This document shows positions 8,386 through 14,479 of a stretch of DNA of 18,479 nt, in pieces. The position numbers and the translations under genes were made by a program. The stretch spans positions 1 to 18,479 of the forward strand of contig JBKBKV010000037.1 in assembly GCA_046294495.1 (NCBI GenBank), written 5' to 3'. A model generated the notes under the pieces. It did not search any database and was not told where the DNA came from. It was given only the letters and a program-made list of their open reading frames with translations. This DNA is from HRBIN23 sp046294495 (GTDB lineage Bacteria; Chloroflexota; Dehalococcoidia; Lucifugimonadales; HRBIN23). The stretch's first letter is position 1, and each line of letters begins with the position of its first letter.

Positions 8386-8388
8386 CAT

Positions 8389-9651
8389 ATGGACCCGAAG
8401 CGTGCCGTGGGTGAGATGAAAGAGGAGATAATATCCCTGAGGCGAGACCTGCACATGCACCCCGAGACCGCCTTCACCGAGGAGCGCACAGCGGGGCTGG
8501 TGGCCCAACGCNNNNNNNNCTCCCTGAGGCGAGACCTGCACATGCACCCCGAGACCGCCTTCACCGAGGAGCGCACAGCGGGGCTGGTGGCCCAACGCTT
8601 GCGTCCTTTGGGCTACCAGGTGCGGGAAAGGGTGGGGAAGACGGGCCTCGTCGCCCTGCTGGACACAGGGGTGCCGGGGCCTACCCTAGCACTCCGTGCG
8701 GATATGGATGCCCTCCCCATCCAAGAGGTGGTTGGGCGTCCACACGGCTCCAGGACTCCAGGTAAGATGCACGCCTGAGGCCACGACGGGCACACGGCGG
8801 TCGCCGTGGCGGTGGCTAGCATCCTTGCCCAGCAAAAGGAGACCTTGAGAGGCAGGGTGATGTTCCTCTTCCAGCCCGCCGAAGAGATTATGCAGGGTGC
8901 CCGCGCCATGATAGAAGAGGGGGCTTTGCAAGACCCACGCCCAGATTGGGTTGTGGGTTTCCATGTGGACAACACGGCCCCGGCCGGCCGTGTGGGGGTG
9001 CGTGCAGGAACCATCTGGGCGGCGGCCGACCAGGTGCGCCTTACCTTCAAGGGGCGTAGCGCCCACGGCGCTCTGCCCCACCTTTCCATTGACTCGGTAA
9101 CTATGGCCGCCTACGCCATTGCGGCCATCCAGAACATCGTGGCCAGGGAGGTCATCCCTATTCAGCCTGCCGTCGTTACCTTCGGCACCATCCGCGGTGG
9201 GACAGCCTTCAATATCGTTGCCGATGCGGTGGAACTAACTGGCACCGTGCGCACCTTTGACGAGCGCCTCCGCTCTTTTATCCTGGAGCGTATCGAGGCG
9301 ACGGCCAAAGGGGTGGCGACAGCCCTCCGAGGGGAAGCGGCCTTTGAGCATCTCAACGGGTGCCCAGCCGTTCATAATGACCCGGCTGTAACCGAGGTGG
9401 TGCGACGGGCTGCCGTAGAAACCGTGGGTCAGGAGCGGGTAGTGGAGCCGGAACGCACCACCACCTCCGACGATATGGCCCTGTTCCTGAAGGAGGTGCC
9501 TGGGTGCTATTTCACCGTAGGGACGCACAACCCCGCCAAAGGGGCCACAGGCGCCCACCACAGCCCCAACTTTGACATAGACGAAGACGCACTGCCCATA
9601 GCAGCGGAGGTTATGCTACGGACAGCGCTGGAATACCTGAAGCGTGGGTAG
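8389..9651 (+). CDS. M20D-family metallo-amidohydrolase, predicted selenoprotein (in-frame UGA at catalytic Cys)
   Basis: M20D enzymes (N-acyl amino acid / hippurate / IAA-conjugate amidohydrolases) are dinuclear-metal hydrolases. All family blocks are present in one frame: RRDLHMHPE, LRADMDALPIQE, KMHA-[TGA]-GHDGHT, FQPAEE, VGFHV, FKGRSAHGALPH with the dimerisation domain, and HHSPNFDIDEDAL at the C-terminus. The only break is TGA at 8776-8778. It replaces the Cys of HACGHD, a metal ligand in M20D, and the frame continues for 291 codons afterwards. A SECIS-like hairpin follows the TGA directly and selB is in the window, so I read the TGA as Sec (codon 130 as assembled). The N-terminal part contains an 8-N gap with a duplicated 78-bp flank; merging the copies removes 29 codons and gives 391 residues, the normal family length, with Sec at 101. 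It is the last gene of a ychF-like/hemW/M20D run. The alternatives are a TGC-to-TGA sequencing error or a nonsense mutation. Confidence 0.85.
8434..8511 (+). repeat. First copy of a perfect 78-bp direct duplicate (assembly overlap)
   Basis: This stretch is identical to 8521-8598. The two copies flank the N run, and each encodes the same segment, SLRRDLHMHPETAF through VAQR. A protein with the segment twice would not fit the M20 fold, so this is best explained as two contig ends with an undetected overlap. Confidence 0.93.
8512..8519. other. Assembly gap (8 N)
   Basis: Eight undetermined bases inside the M20D gene, followed by a single C and then the second copy of the 78-bp segment. The 87-bp offset happens to preserve the reading frame. 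Confidence 0.99.
8521..8598 (+). repeat. Second copy of the 78-bp direct duplicate (assembly overlap)
   Basis: Identical to 8434-8511; see that entry. The second copy continues into the genuine downstream sequence (RPLGYQVRERVGK), so the true gene probably joins 8511 directly to 8599. Confidence 0.93.
8776..8817 (+). promoter_or_regulatory. Candidate bacterial SECIS element with recoded UGA
   Basis: The UGA is at 8776-8778. Directly downstream, GCCAC (8780-8784) pairs with GTGGC (8812-8816), extendable by G8779-U8817. After an irregular internal loop, in which C8787-G8811, G8788-C8810 and C8791-G8809 can pair, a perfect 6-bp stem CACGGC (8793-8798) / GCCGTG (8803-8808) is capped by GGTC (8799-8802). 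GGUC is the apical loop of the E. coli formate dehydrogenase SECIS, whose G and U are contacted by SelB. Twenty bases separate the UGA from the loop, inside the 16-37 range described for bacterial SECIS elements. No bulged U is obvious below the apical stem, unlike E. coli. High GC makes some pairing likely by chance. Confidence 0.72.
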
Positions 9652-9689
9652 AGGAGGTTACCTGCATCCGCACAACTGCAGTGAGTGCC

Positions 9690-10166
9690 TCAGGAGGATG
9701 GAGACGGCCCCTGGCTAGACTGGTTGCTCTGCAACCACCTTAGCAGGTCTTGGGCGTGCTCTCTGTAGTGCTGATAGGTATCAGAGCGGATACGCTGCTG
9801 GATGGCCCGTAGGGCGAAGACTGTGTCCTGAAGGCCCCGAAGGAAATCCATCATCTCACCGTGGTTGTTGTAGAAATCAGCCATAACGGCATCTAGAGAC
9901 AAGGGGCTTTTGGCCTCTACGGCACGGGCATTGAAGGCGTCTATGTCCCGATACTGGCGCATGCGCCGATGTTCCAGGAAGCGCTGGATATTCTCCACCA
10001 CCTCTTCTTCCCAGGTGCTGATATGACCACACAGGTCTTTCACGGACCAAGAGCCTACGACGCCCGGCTCCTCCATCTTCTCGGGTGGCACCTGGTCCAA
10101 AGCCTCAAGCAGTTCTCTCCATGCCTCCTCGACCTCTTCCAGAATGCGCATCTTACGGGCCAGCAT
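9690..10166 (-). CDS. DinB/ClbS (DfsB)-like four-helix protein
   Basis: A 158-residue predicted all-helical protein resembling the DinB/ClbS/DfsB superfamily. It has an N-terminal helix (VEEAWRELLEALDQV), the GSWSVKDLCGHISTWEEEVV block carrying a metal-ligand-type His, and a C-terminal HYREHAQDLLRWL helix with a further His. The specific function is unknown; family members include metal-dependent transferases and self-resistance hydrolases. I chose the ATG at 10166 because AAGGAG lies 7 bases upstream. This start overlaps the end of the acyl-CoA synthetase gene by 14 bp, while an ATG at 10151 would avoid the overlap but lacks a clear RBS. It is probably translated from the same mRNA as the upstream synthetase gene. 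It converges with the M20D gene. Confidence 0.78.
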   Translation of the reverse strand: MLARKMRILEEVEEAWRELLEALDQVPPEKMEEPGVVGSWSVKDLCGHISTWEEEVVENIQRFLEHRRMRQYRDIDAFNARAVEAKSPLSLDAVMADFYNNHGEMMDFLRGLQDTVFALRAIQQRIRSDTYQHYREHAQDLLRWLQSNQSSQGPSPSS

Positions 10167-11592
10167 GCTCACGCTCCTTATCCCGTTCCCGGTAGTAGGT
10201 GGATAAGCGGCGCAAGGCCTGGGCAGCACGCCTCACCGTAGGGAAGGTAGATACCTTAGCGGAAGCCAGGCTGTCTTGTAGTTCCCGCATGATTTCCCGT
10301 TGCCAGGGTTGGTGGGCTAGGGTGTTGCCCAGCACCACCGCCAGGGGTTTACACACGCGCTGGGCCGTCCGGATGAAGGCCTGCACTGTGGCGCGTGTGC
10401 GGTGGATGCCGTCAGGGTGCTCCAGGGGAAAGTGCTCCCCCACATTGGCGATGAGGAGGTCAAAGGCTGGATGTTCGGCCATCATTTCCAAAACGCGCTC
10501 TACAGTAATGGGGCTACCAAGCAGGATAGAGCCATCGGCAGGGTTGCCCAGCCAGTCAGCCAGAGAAGGGTCCAACTCACGCCATGCTTGGCGCAGGTCT
10601 TCGGGGATAGGCACAACAGACAAGCCTGCCTCTTCGCACTCGTCGGCAGAGGCCACGCTGCGCCCGCCTCCCCCTCCCACCACACCCACGCGCACCCCTG
10701 TGCCAGGTTTGCAAAAGGTGAAGGCGATGGCGGTGTCCACCATCTCCTCCATAGTGTCCACCCAAACGGCACCAGCCTGGCGCACCAGGGCCTGCCAGAT
10801 TTGGCGCTCACCTGCCAGGGAAGCGGTGTGGGAGGCTACAGCCCGGTGCCCCGCCGGTGTGCGCCCACCTTTCAAAACGATGACGGGCTTGCAGTGGGCG
10901 GCGCGCCTGAGGGCGTGGAAAAAACGGCGCCCCTCTTTCACACCCTCAATGTAGGCGCACACCACCTGGGTTTCCGGGTCGTCGGCAAAATACTCGGTAA
11001 AGTCTGCCTCGTTAAGGTCAGCAGCGTTGCCGTAACTGACCACCTTGCTGAAGCGTAACCCCCTTAGCGAGGCGTCAAAGACCATCTCCACCGCGTTGCC
11101 ACCGCTCTGGGAGAGCATCCCTACCGGCCCTGCCTCTTTGGCCATGTTGTGCTTGAAACTTATCCCCATCCTGGGATAATACAGGCCCATACAGTTAGGG
11201 CCAATGAGGCGTATACCCGCCTGCCGTGCGCGACGCAGGAACTCACGCTCCAGTTGCGCCGCATCAGGACGGCCCGTCTCGCTGAAGCGGGCGGTGTAGG
11301 AATGAATGAGGCGCACACCTTTTTGGGCACATTCGTCTACTAGGGCCAGGATGTTAGGTGCGGGGATGCTGGAGATGACATAATCTATTGGCCCAGGCAC
11401 TGCCAGCAGACTGGGGTAAGCCTTCAGGCCAAGGATTTCCGGCGCTTTGGGGTGAATGGGGTAGATGGAGCCGGGGAAGCCGGCCTCTAGGAGGATACGC
11501 ACATAGCGGTGCCCCATTTTTTCTGGGTCTGGCGAGGCACCCACAACAGCGATGGAGCGAGGATGAAAGAGGATATCCAGGTAGCCAGGCAA
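10153..11592 (-). CDS. ADP-forming acyl-CoA synthetase, alpha-type subunit (CoA-binding / CoA-ligase domains)
   Basis: A 479-residue protein with an N-terminal CoA-binding Rossmann domain (FHPRSIAVVGAS, residues 9-20; GPNCMG, 131-136) and a succinyl-CoA-ligase-like domain (MLSQSGG, 159-165; YIEGVKEGRRFF near 214). It matches the alpha half of NDP-forming acetyl-CoA synthetase, which makes ATP from acyl-CoA through a phosphohistidine. H255 in VASHTASLAG fits that His. The beta/ATP-grasp half needed for catalysis is neither fused nor adjacent, so it must be encoded elsewhere or the protein does something different. The start is TTG at 11592, preceded by GGAGG 5 bases upstream. The DinB-like gene follows with a 14-bp overlap. 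Confidence 0.88.
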   Translation of the reverse strand: MPGYLDILFHPRSIAVVGASPDPEKMGHRYVRILLEAGFPGSIYPIHPKAPEILGLKAYPSLLAVPGPIDYVISSIPAPNILALVDECAQKGVRLIHSYTARFSETGRPDAAQLEREFLRRARQAGIRLIGPNCMGLYYPRMGISFKHNMAKEAGPVGMLSQSGGNAVEMVFDASLRGLRFSKVVSYGNAADLNEADFTEYFADDPETQVVCAYIEGVKEGRRFFHALRRAAHCKPVIVLKGGRTPAGHRAVASHTASLAGERQIWQALVRQAGAVWVDTMEEMVDTAIAFTFCKPGTGVRVGVVGGGGGRSVASADECEEAGLSVVPIPEDLRQAWRELDPSLADWLGNPADGSILLGSPITVERVLEMMAEHPAFDLLIANVGEHFPLEHPDGIHRTRATVQAFIRTAQRVCKPLAVVLGNTLAHQPWQREIMRELQDSLASAKVSTFPTVRRAAQALRRLSTYYRERDKEREHAGP

Positions 11593-11661
11593 GGAGGCCT
11601 CCGTGCAACTGCTCTTGTTATCTCACAACATTATGGGGGCTAACCTCCGAGCAGTGCAAGC

Positions 11662-11690
11662 GTTATATTTATTAGCAAAATAAGCCGCAA
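11662..11690 (-). promoter_or_regulatory. Candidate sigma70-like promoter for the acyl-CoA synthetase gene
   Basis: On the minus strand TTGCGG (11690-11685) is separated by 17 bases from TATAAC (11667-11662). The -10 matches five of six positions and the -35 three of six. The predicted leader is about 64 bases. The AT-rich tract around it stands out in the otherwise GC-rich divergent region 11593-11699. Confidence 0.35.
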
Positions 11691-11699
11691 AGGGATAAT

Positions 11700-11948
11700 A
11701 TGATTCTACGCAGGCCGTTGTTCTGGATAATCCTGCTGGCAGGCGTGGTGCTGGGTGCTTGCACCCGTGCACCTGGTGCTCAGCCCACCTCTACACCCTA
11801 CGCCGAGTCCACGCCGGTGCCCACTCCGACACCAGTGCCATCACCCATGCAAGGCGCACCTACAGCATCTACACCTACCGTTACACAAAGCCATAGCAGC
11901 GAAGTGAACCTGACCCCCACGCCGCGACCCCTGGGGTCGTGCGGTTAG
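11700..11948 (+). CDS. Lipoprotein leader and linker, probable 5' part of the frameshifted YceI-family gene
   Basis: An 82-residue frame starting with MILRRPLFWIILLAGVVLGAC: a signal peptide with lipobox LGAC and the lipidated Cys at 21. A Thr/Pro-rich linker with repeated TPTPxP follows, typical of surface lipoproteins. It stops at TAG (11946-11948) just after entering a GGGG tract (11933-11936). One additional G in that tract would continue the frame as RPLGVVRLEVAPG into the YceI domain that follows. AAAGGG lies 5 bases before the ATG. I regard this as half of one gene split by a homopolymer indel rather than a stand-alone small lipoprotein. Programmed -1 slippage on the GGG codon is a less likely alternative. 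Confidence 0.7.
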   Translation: MILRRPLFWIILLAGVVLGACTRAPGAQPTSTPYAESTPVPTPTPVPSPMQGAPTASTPTVTQSHSSEVNLTPTPRPLGSCG

Positions 11949-12475
11949 AGGTAGCGCCCGGCACCGAAGCCCGCTATAGGGTAAGGGAGCAGTTGGCACG
12001 TCTGAACTTTCCCAGCGATGCAGTGGGCAGAACATCCCAAATAACTGGGGCTATCGTCCTCGCGGGAGACACCCTCGCGCTTCCAGAGAGTTCTCGGATT
12101 ACCGTTGACTTGCGCACCTTACAGAGCGATGAAAGCCGGCGCGACCGCTATATCCAGGACAACACCCTGGAGACGCGCCTCTACCCCTATGCAGAGTTTT
12201 TGCCCACGGAGGTGCGGGGGCTGTCCGGTAGCCTCCCTGCCCAGGGAGAAGCTACCTTCCAGGTAATTGGCGACATGACTATCCACGGCGTGACACAGAG
12301 AGTTACTTTAGATATTACTGCGACCTTTAGCGAAGGGGAGGTGGTGGGCCAAGCCAGGACGTCTTTCCGCTTTGGGGATTTCAACATGGCTATCCCACGG
12401 GTCATGGCGGTGCTAAGCGTGGAAGACCATATCCGCCTGGAGGTGGATTTCCGACTTACGCGCCAAAAAGGCTAG
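11939..12475 (+). CDS. YceI-family lipid-binding domain protein (frameshifted from its lipoprotein leader)
   Basis: A 178-residue YceI domain beginning at an in-frame GTG (11939) that lacks its own RBS. YceI proteins are lipocalin-like beta-barrels that bind isoprenoid or other amphiphilic molecules outside the cytoplasm. Family landmarks are VTGAIVL-like (ITGAIVLAGD), DLRTLQSDESRRDRYIQDNTLETRLYPYAEF, the GDMTIHGVTQRVTLDI strand pair and the final EDHIRLEVDFRL. The frame lies -1 relative to the lipoprotein leader 11700-11948, with which it overlaps by 10 bp. The intact gene probably spans 11700-12475. Its stop TAG (12473-12475) interlocks with the convergent smpB stop (12472-12474) in a shared CTAG. 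Confidence 0.85.
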   Translation: MRLEVAPGTEARYRVREQLARLNFPSDAVGRTSQITGAIVLAGDTLALPESSRITVDLRTLQSDESRRDRYIQDNTLETRLYPYAEFLPTEVRGLSGSLPAQGEATFQVIGDMTIHGVTQRVTLDITATFSEGEVVGQARTSFRFGDFNMAIPRVMAVLSVEDHIRLEVDFRLTRQKG

Positions 12476-12993
12476 CGGGAGCGCTTCACATAGCGGGCAA
12501 TTTCTTCCATGGCTTCCCTTTCCCGGAGGGCTTCCCGCTTCTCATACTGCCGCTTGCCCCGCACCAGCCCCAGTTCCACTTTGGCCAGGCGTCCCTTGAT
12601 ATATACCCTGAGGGGAACAACCGTCGTTCCCTTCCGGGTAAGGGACCCGATGATTTCGTCTATCTGCTCCCGGTGGAGCAGGAGTTTGCGAGGGCGCGTA
12701 GGTGGGTGATTGTGTGGACCGCCCCTGCTATAGGGGGCGATATGGCAGTTGTAGAGCCACAACTCCCCCCCCTCGTGATAGGCGTAGGCGTCCCGGATAT
12801 TGATGCGCCCCTCTCTGATGGCCTTGATCTCGGTGCCCTTGAGGGCTATCCCTGCTTCGTAGGTCTCCAGAATTTGGTAATCGTGGTAGGCCTTACGATT
12901 GACGGCCACCACTTTAACACTAGGCTGGGGTGCTTTGCCGGCGGTGGGATGGAGCGGGGGCTGGGAGGTTGGATGTGTCTTGGGCTTGGGCAC
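12472..12993 (-). CDS. smpB: SsrA-binding protein SmpB
   Basis: SmpB binds tmRNA and positions it in the stalled ribosome for trans-translation. The protein has 173 residues. The core begins at VAVNRKAYHDYQILETYEAGIALKGTEIKAIREGRINIRD, a diagnostic SmpB stretch, continues with the YNCHIAPYS block and RKLLLHREQI, and ends in the basic GKRQYEKREALREREAMEEIARYVK tail that folds on the ribosome. About 22 Pro/Lys-rich residues precede the core and are unusual. The start is the GTG at 12993, three bases after the protease stop with a G-rich stretch upstream, suggesting translational coupling. An internal GTG pair nearer the core is possible but lacks an RBS. tmRNA itself is not seen in the window. 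Confidence 0.96.
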   Translation of the reverse strand: MPKPKTHPTSQPPLHPTAGKAPQPSVKVVAVNRKAYHDYQILETYEAGIALKGTEIKAIREGRINIRDAYAYHEGGELWLYNCHIAPYSRGGPHNHPPTRPRKLLLHREQIDEIIGSLTRKGTTVVPLRVYIKGRLAKVELGLVRGKRQYEKREALREREAMEEIARYVKRSR

Positions 12994-12996
12994 CTT

Positions 12997-14199
12997 CTAC
13001 CCCCGCTGGAGAGCCATGCTCTCCTTCAGCACATCCAGGGCGCGGTCCAGTTGTGGGTCCCCTCGGCGGGCCGTTGCCAGCACCTCCACATCGGGAGCAA
13101 GGCCCACCCCCTCAATAAGACGCCCTCTGGGGGTATACCAATGGGCATAGGTATAGTAGAGGCCTCCCCCATCCGACAGCCCCCTTAGGAAGTTTACGCT
13201 TCCCTTGCCGAAGGTCTTGGTGCCCACCAGGCGGGCGCGCCCGTGGTCCTGGAGCGCCCCTGCCACCACCTCGCTCCCACTAGCCGAGAACTGGTTCACC
13301 AGCACTACCAGGGGGAGATCTGTGGCGATGCCCCCGGGACGCACCAGCCAGTCGGTGCGCCTACCGTAGCCATCCACTTCATACACCACCAGCCCCTCTT
13401 TCAGGAAGTGGCTAGCGATGTTCACTGCCACGCCCAGGTAGCCCCCAGGGTTATTGCGCAAGTCCAGGACTATGCCCCTGGCCCCTTTCTGGCGGGCCTC
13501 TCGGACCTTTTGGACGAAGGACTGCTCTGTGTTCTCGTAGAAGGCGGCGATGCGAATGTAAGCGATGCCATCGCTCATCATGTTCATAAAGACGCTCTCT
13601 AGGCGAATCACATCCCGCACGATGGCGACTTCCACCGGCTCCACCTCCCCCAGGTGTAGGATGGTCAAGCGCACCGTTGTCCCCTTTGGCCCCCGGATGC
13701 GCCCCACCGCCTGCATAATGCTCCACCCGTCGGTCTTCTCACCGTCCACAGCCAGCACAGCGTCGCCGGGGCGCAGGCCGGCCCTCTCGGCAGGGCTTCC
13801 AGGCATAGGGTTCAGAATGATACGCCCGTTGCGCAGGAATACCTCGGCGCCGATGCCGCTAAACGCCCCCTGAAAGTCCTGGGATTCTTGGCGATATCGC
13901 TCTGGGGAGAGGTAATCGGTATGGGGATCCTGAAGAGCCTCCACCATCCCTTTGATGGCCCCACGAGCCAAGATGTCGGGCTGTATCTTGGACTTGTCAA
14001 CATATTCCCTGGAGAGGATGCTATAGGCCTCCCAGAGGGCCTTGAACTCATTAGGGACTTCCTGGGGCACCTGCACCGATAGGGGGGGCGGCTGTGTCTG
14101 GACAGGGGTGGATGTGGAAGATGCCTGAGGTGCCTGGTCGCACCCTAAAACAATCACCACAGCCAGGATCACCACCCACAGAAGCCGCGACTTACACAC
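12997..14199 (-). CDS. Carboxy-terminal processing peptidase (S41, CtpA-like) lipoprotein
   Basis: A 400-residue S41 protease. It has a signal peptide with lipobox VLGC (lipidated Cys 20), a Thr/Pro/Gln-rich linker, a helical N-terminal region (EAYSILSREYVDK), a PDZ domain (GIGAEVFLRNGRIILNPMPGSPAERAGLRPGD, about 115-147) and the catalytic core: LDLRNNPGGYL (245-255), FSASGSE (304-310, nucleophile Ser) and GTKTFGKGS (326-334, Lys 332 as general base). It should act outside the membrane and trim protein C-termini. The start is GTG at 14199, with GGAGGGGGGAGAA just upstream. It is transcribed together with smpB. Pairing a tail-specific protease with tmRNA machinery is suggestive, because ssrA-tagged proteins can be substrates of Prc-type proteases, but this link is inference. 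Confidence 0.94.
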   Translation of the reverse strand: MCKSRLLWVVILAVVIVLGCDQAPQASSTSTPVQTQPPPLSVQVPQEVPNEFKALWEAYSILSREYVDKSKIQPDILARGAIKGMVEALQDPHTDYLSPERYRQESQDFQGAFSGIGAEVFLRNGRIILNPMPGSPAERAGLRPGDAVLAVDGEKTDGWSIMQAVGRIRGPKGTTVRLTILHLGEVEPVEVAIVRDVIRLESVFMNMMSDGIAYIRIAAFYENTEQSFVQKVREARQKGARGIVLDLRNNPGGYLGVAVNIASHFLKEGLVVYEVDGYGRRTDWLVRPGGIATDLPLVVLVNQFSASGSEVVAGALQDHGRARLVGTKTFGKGSVNFLRGLSDGGGLYYTYAHWYTPRGRLIEGVGLAPDVEVLATARRGDPQLDRALDVLKESMALQRG

Positions 14200-14419
14200 T
14201 TCTCCCCCCTCCAGGCCCCCGCTTGCCTCTAGATTTTGAGGCTGAACTATTGCTGGTGCTGGGGCTCCTGGTTCATGCTAGCATACTTGGAGGTGTGCGA
14301 ATAGTAGATAAACCCCAGCCCTGGGGCACACTTGTCGGCTAACGCGAGAGAAAGCCGAGGAGTGGGGAGGGTTGTGCTCAAGGCAGCAAACACAAATAGT
14401 GGACAGGCCCCCTTACCTG
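14200..14419. other. Intergenic region between the divergent protease and HMGS-like genes
   Basis: No gene or tRNA-like fold was recognised. It contains a perfect 10-bp palindrome ATGCTAGCAT (14275-14284) and a compact CCCCAG/CTGGGG inverted repeat (about 14313-14326). The protease promoter should lie here, but I found no convincing -35/-10 pair on the minus strand. Confidence 0.5.
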
Positions 14420-14449
14420 TTGACATCCTCGGAGAATTGATGCTAGTAT
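14420..14449 (+). promoter_or_regulatory. Sigma70-type promoter for the HMGS-like/thiolase operon
   Basis: TTGACA (14420-14425), a perfect -35, is separated by 18 bases from TAGTAT (14444-14449), four of six matches to the -10. Transcription would start near 14456, leaving a leader of roughly 24 bases that contains the RBS AAAGGAGGG (14468-14476). The -10 lies within ATGCTAGTAT, one mismatch from the palindrome at 14275, so an operator overlapping the promoter is possible. Confidence 0.7.
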
Positions 14450-14479
14450 GAGCCTGGCACTCTACACAAAGGAGGGCCC

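Noticed and set aside
8434..8598. A genuine tandem repeat or domain duplication in the amidohydrolase
   Set aside because: The copies are exactly identical and flank an N gap; merging them restores the normal family length.
8806..9651. Separate gene starting at an internal GTG after the TGA
   Set aside because: It lacks an RBS and would begin inside the conserved metal-binding motif, missing the ADMDALP and HACGHD blocks. It is the in-frame continuation of the gene begun at 8389.
9662..9682. Inverted repeat CTGCA/TGCAG between the amidohydrolase and DinB-like genes as a terminator
   Set aside because: The stem is only 5 bp with a 10-base loop and no T tract on either strand.
14200..14479. 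RNA gene or small ORF in the divergent intergenic region
   Set aside because: The open frames crossing it have no RBS and no protein-like composition, and no tRNA fold was found; promoter and palindromes explain the visible signals.
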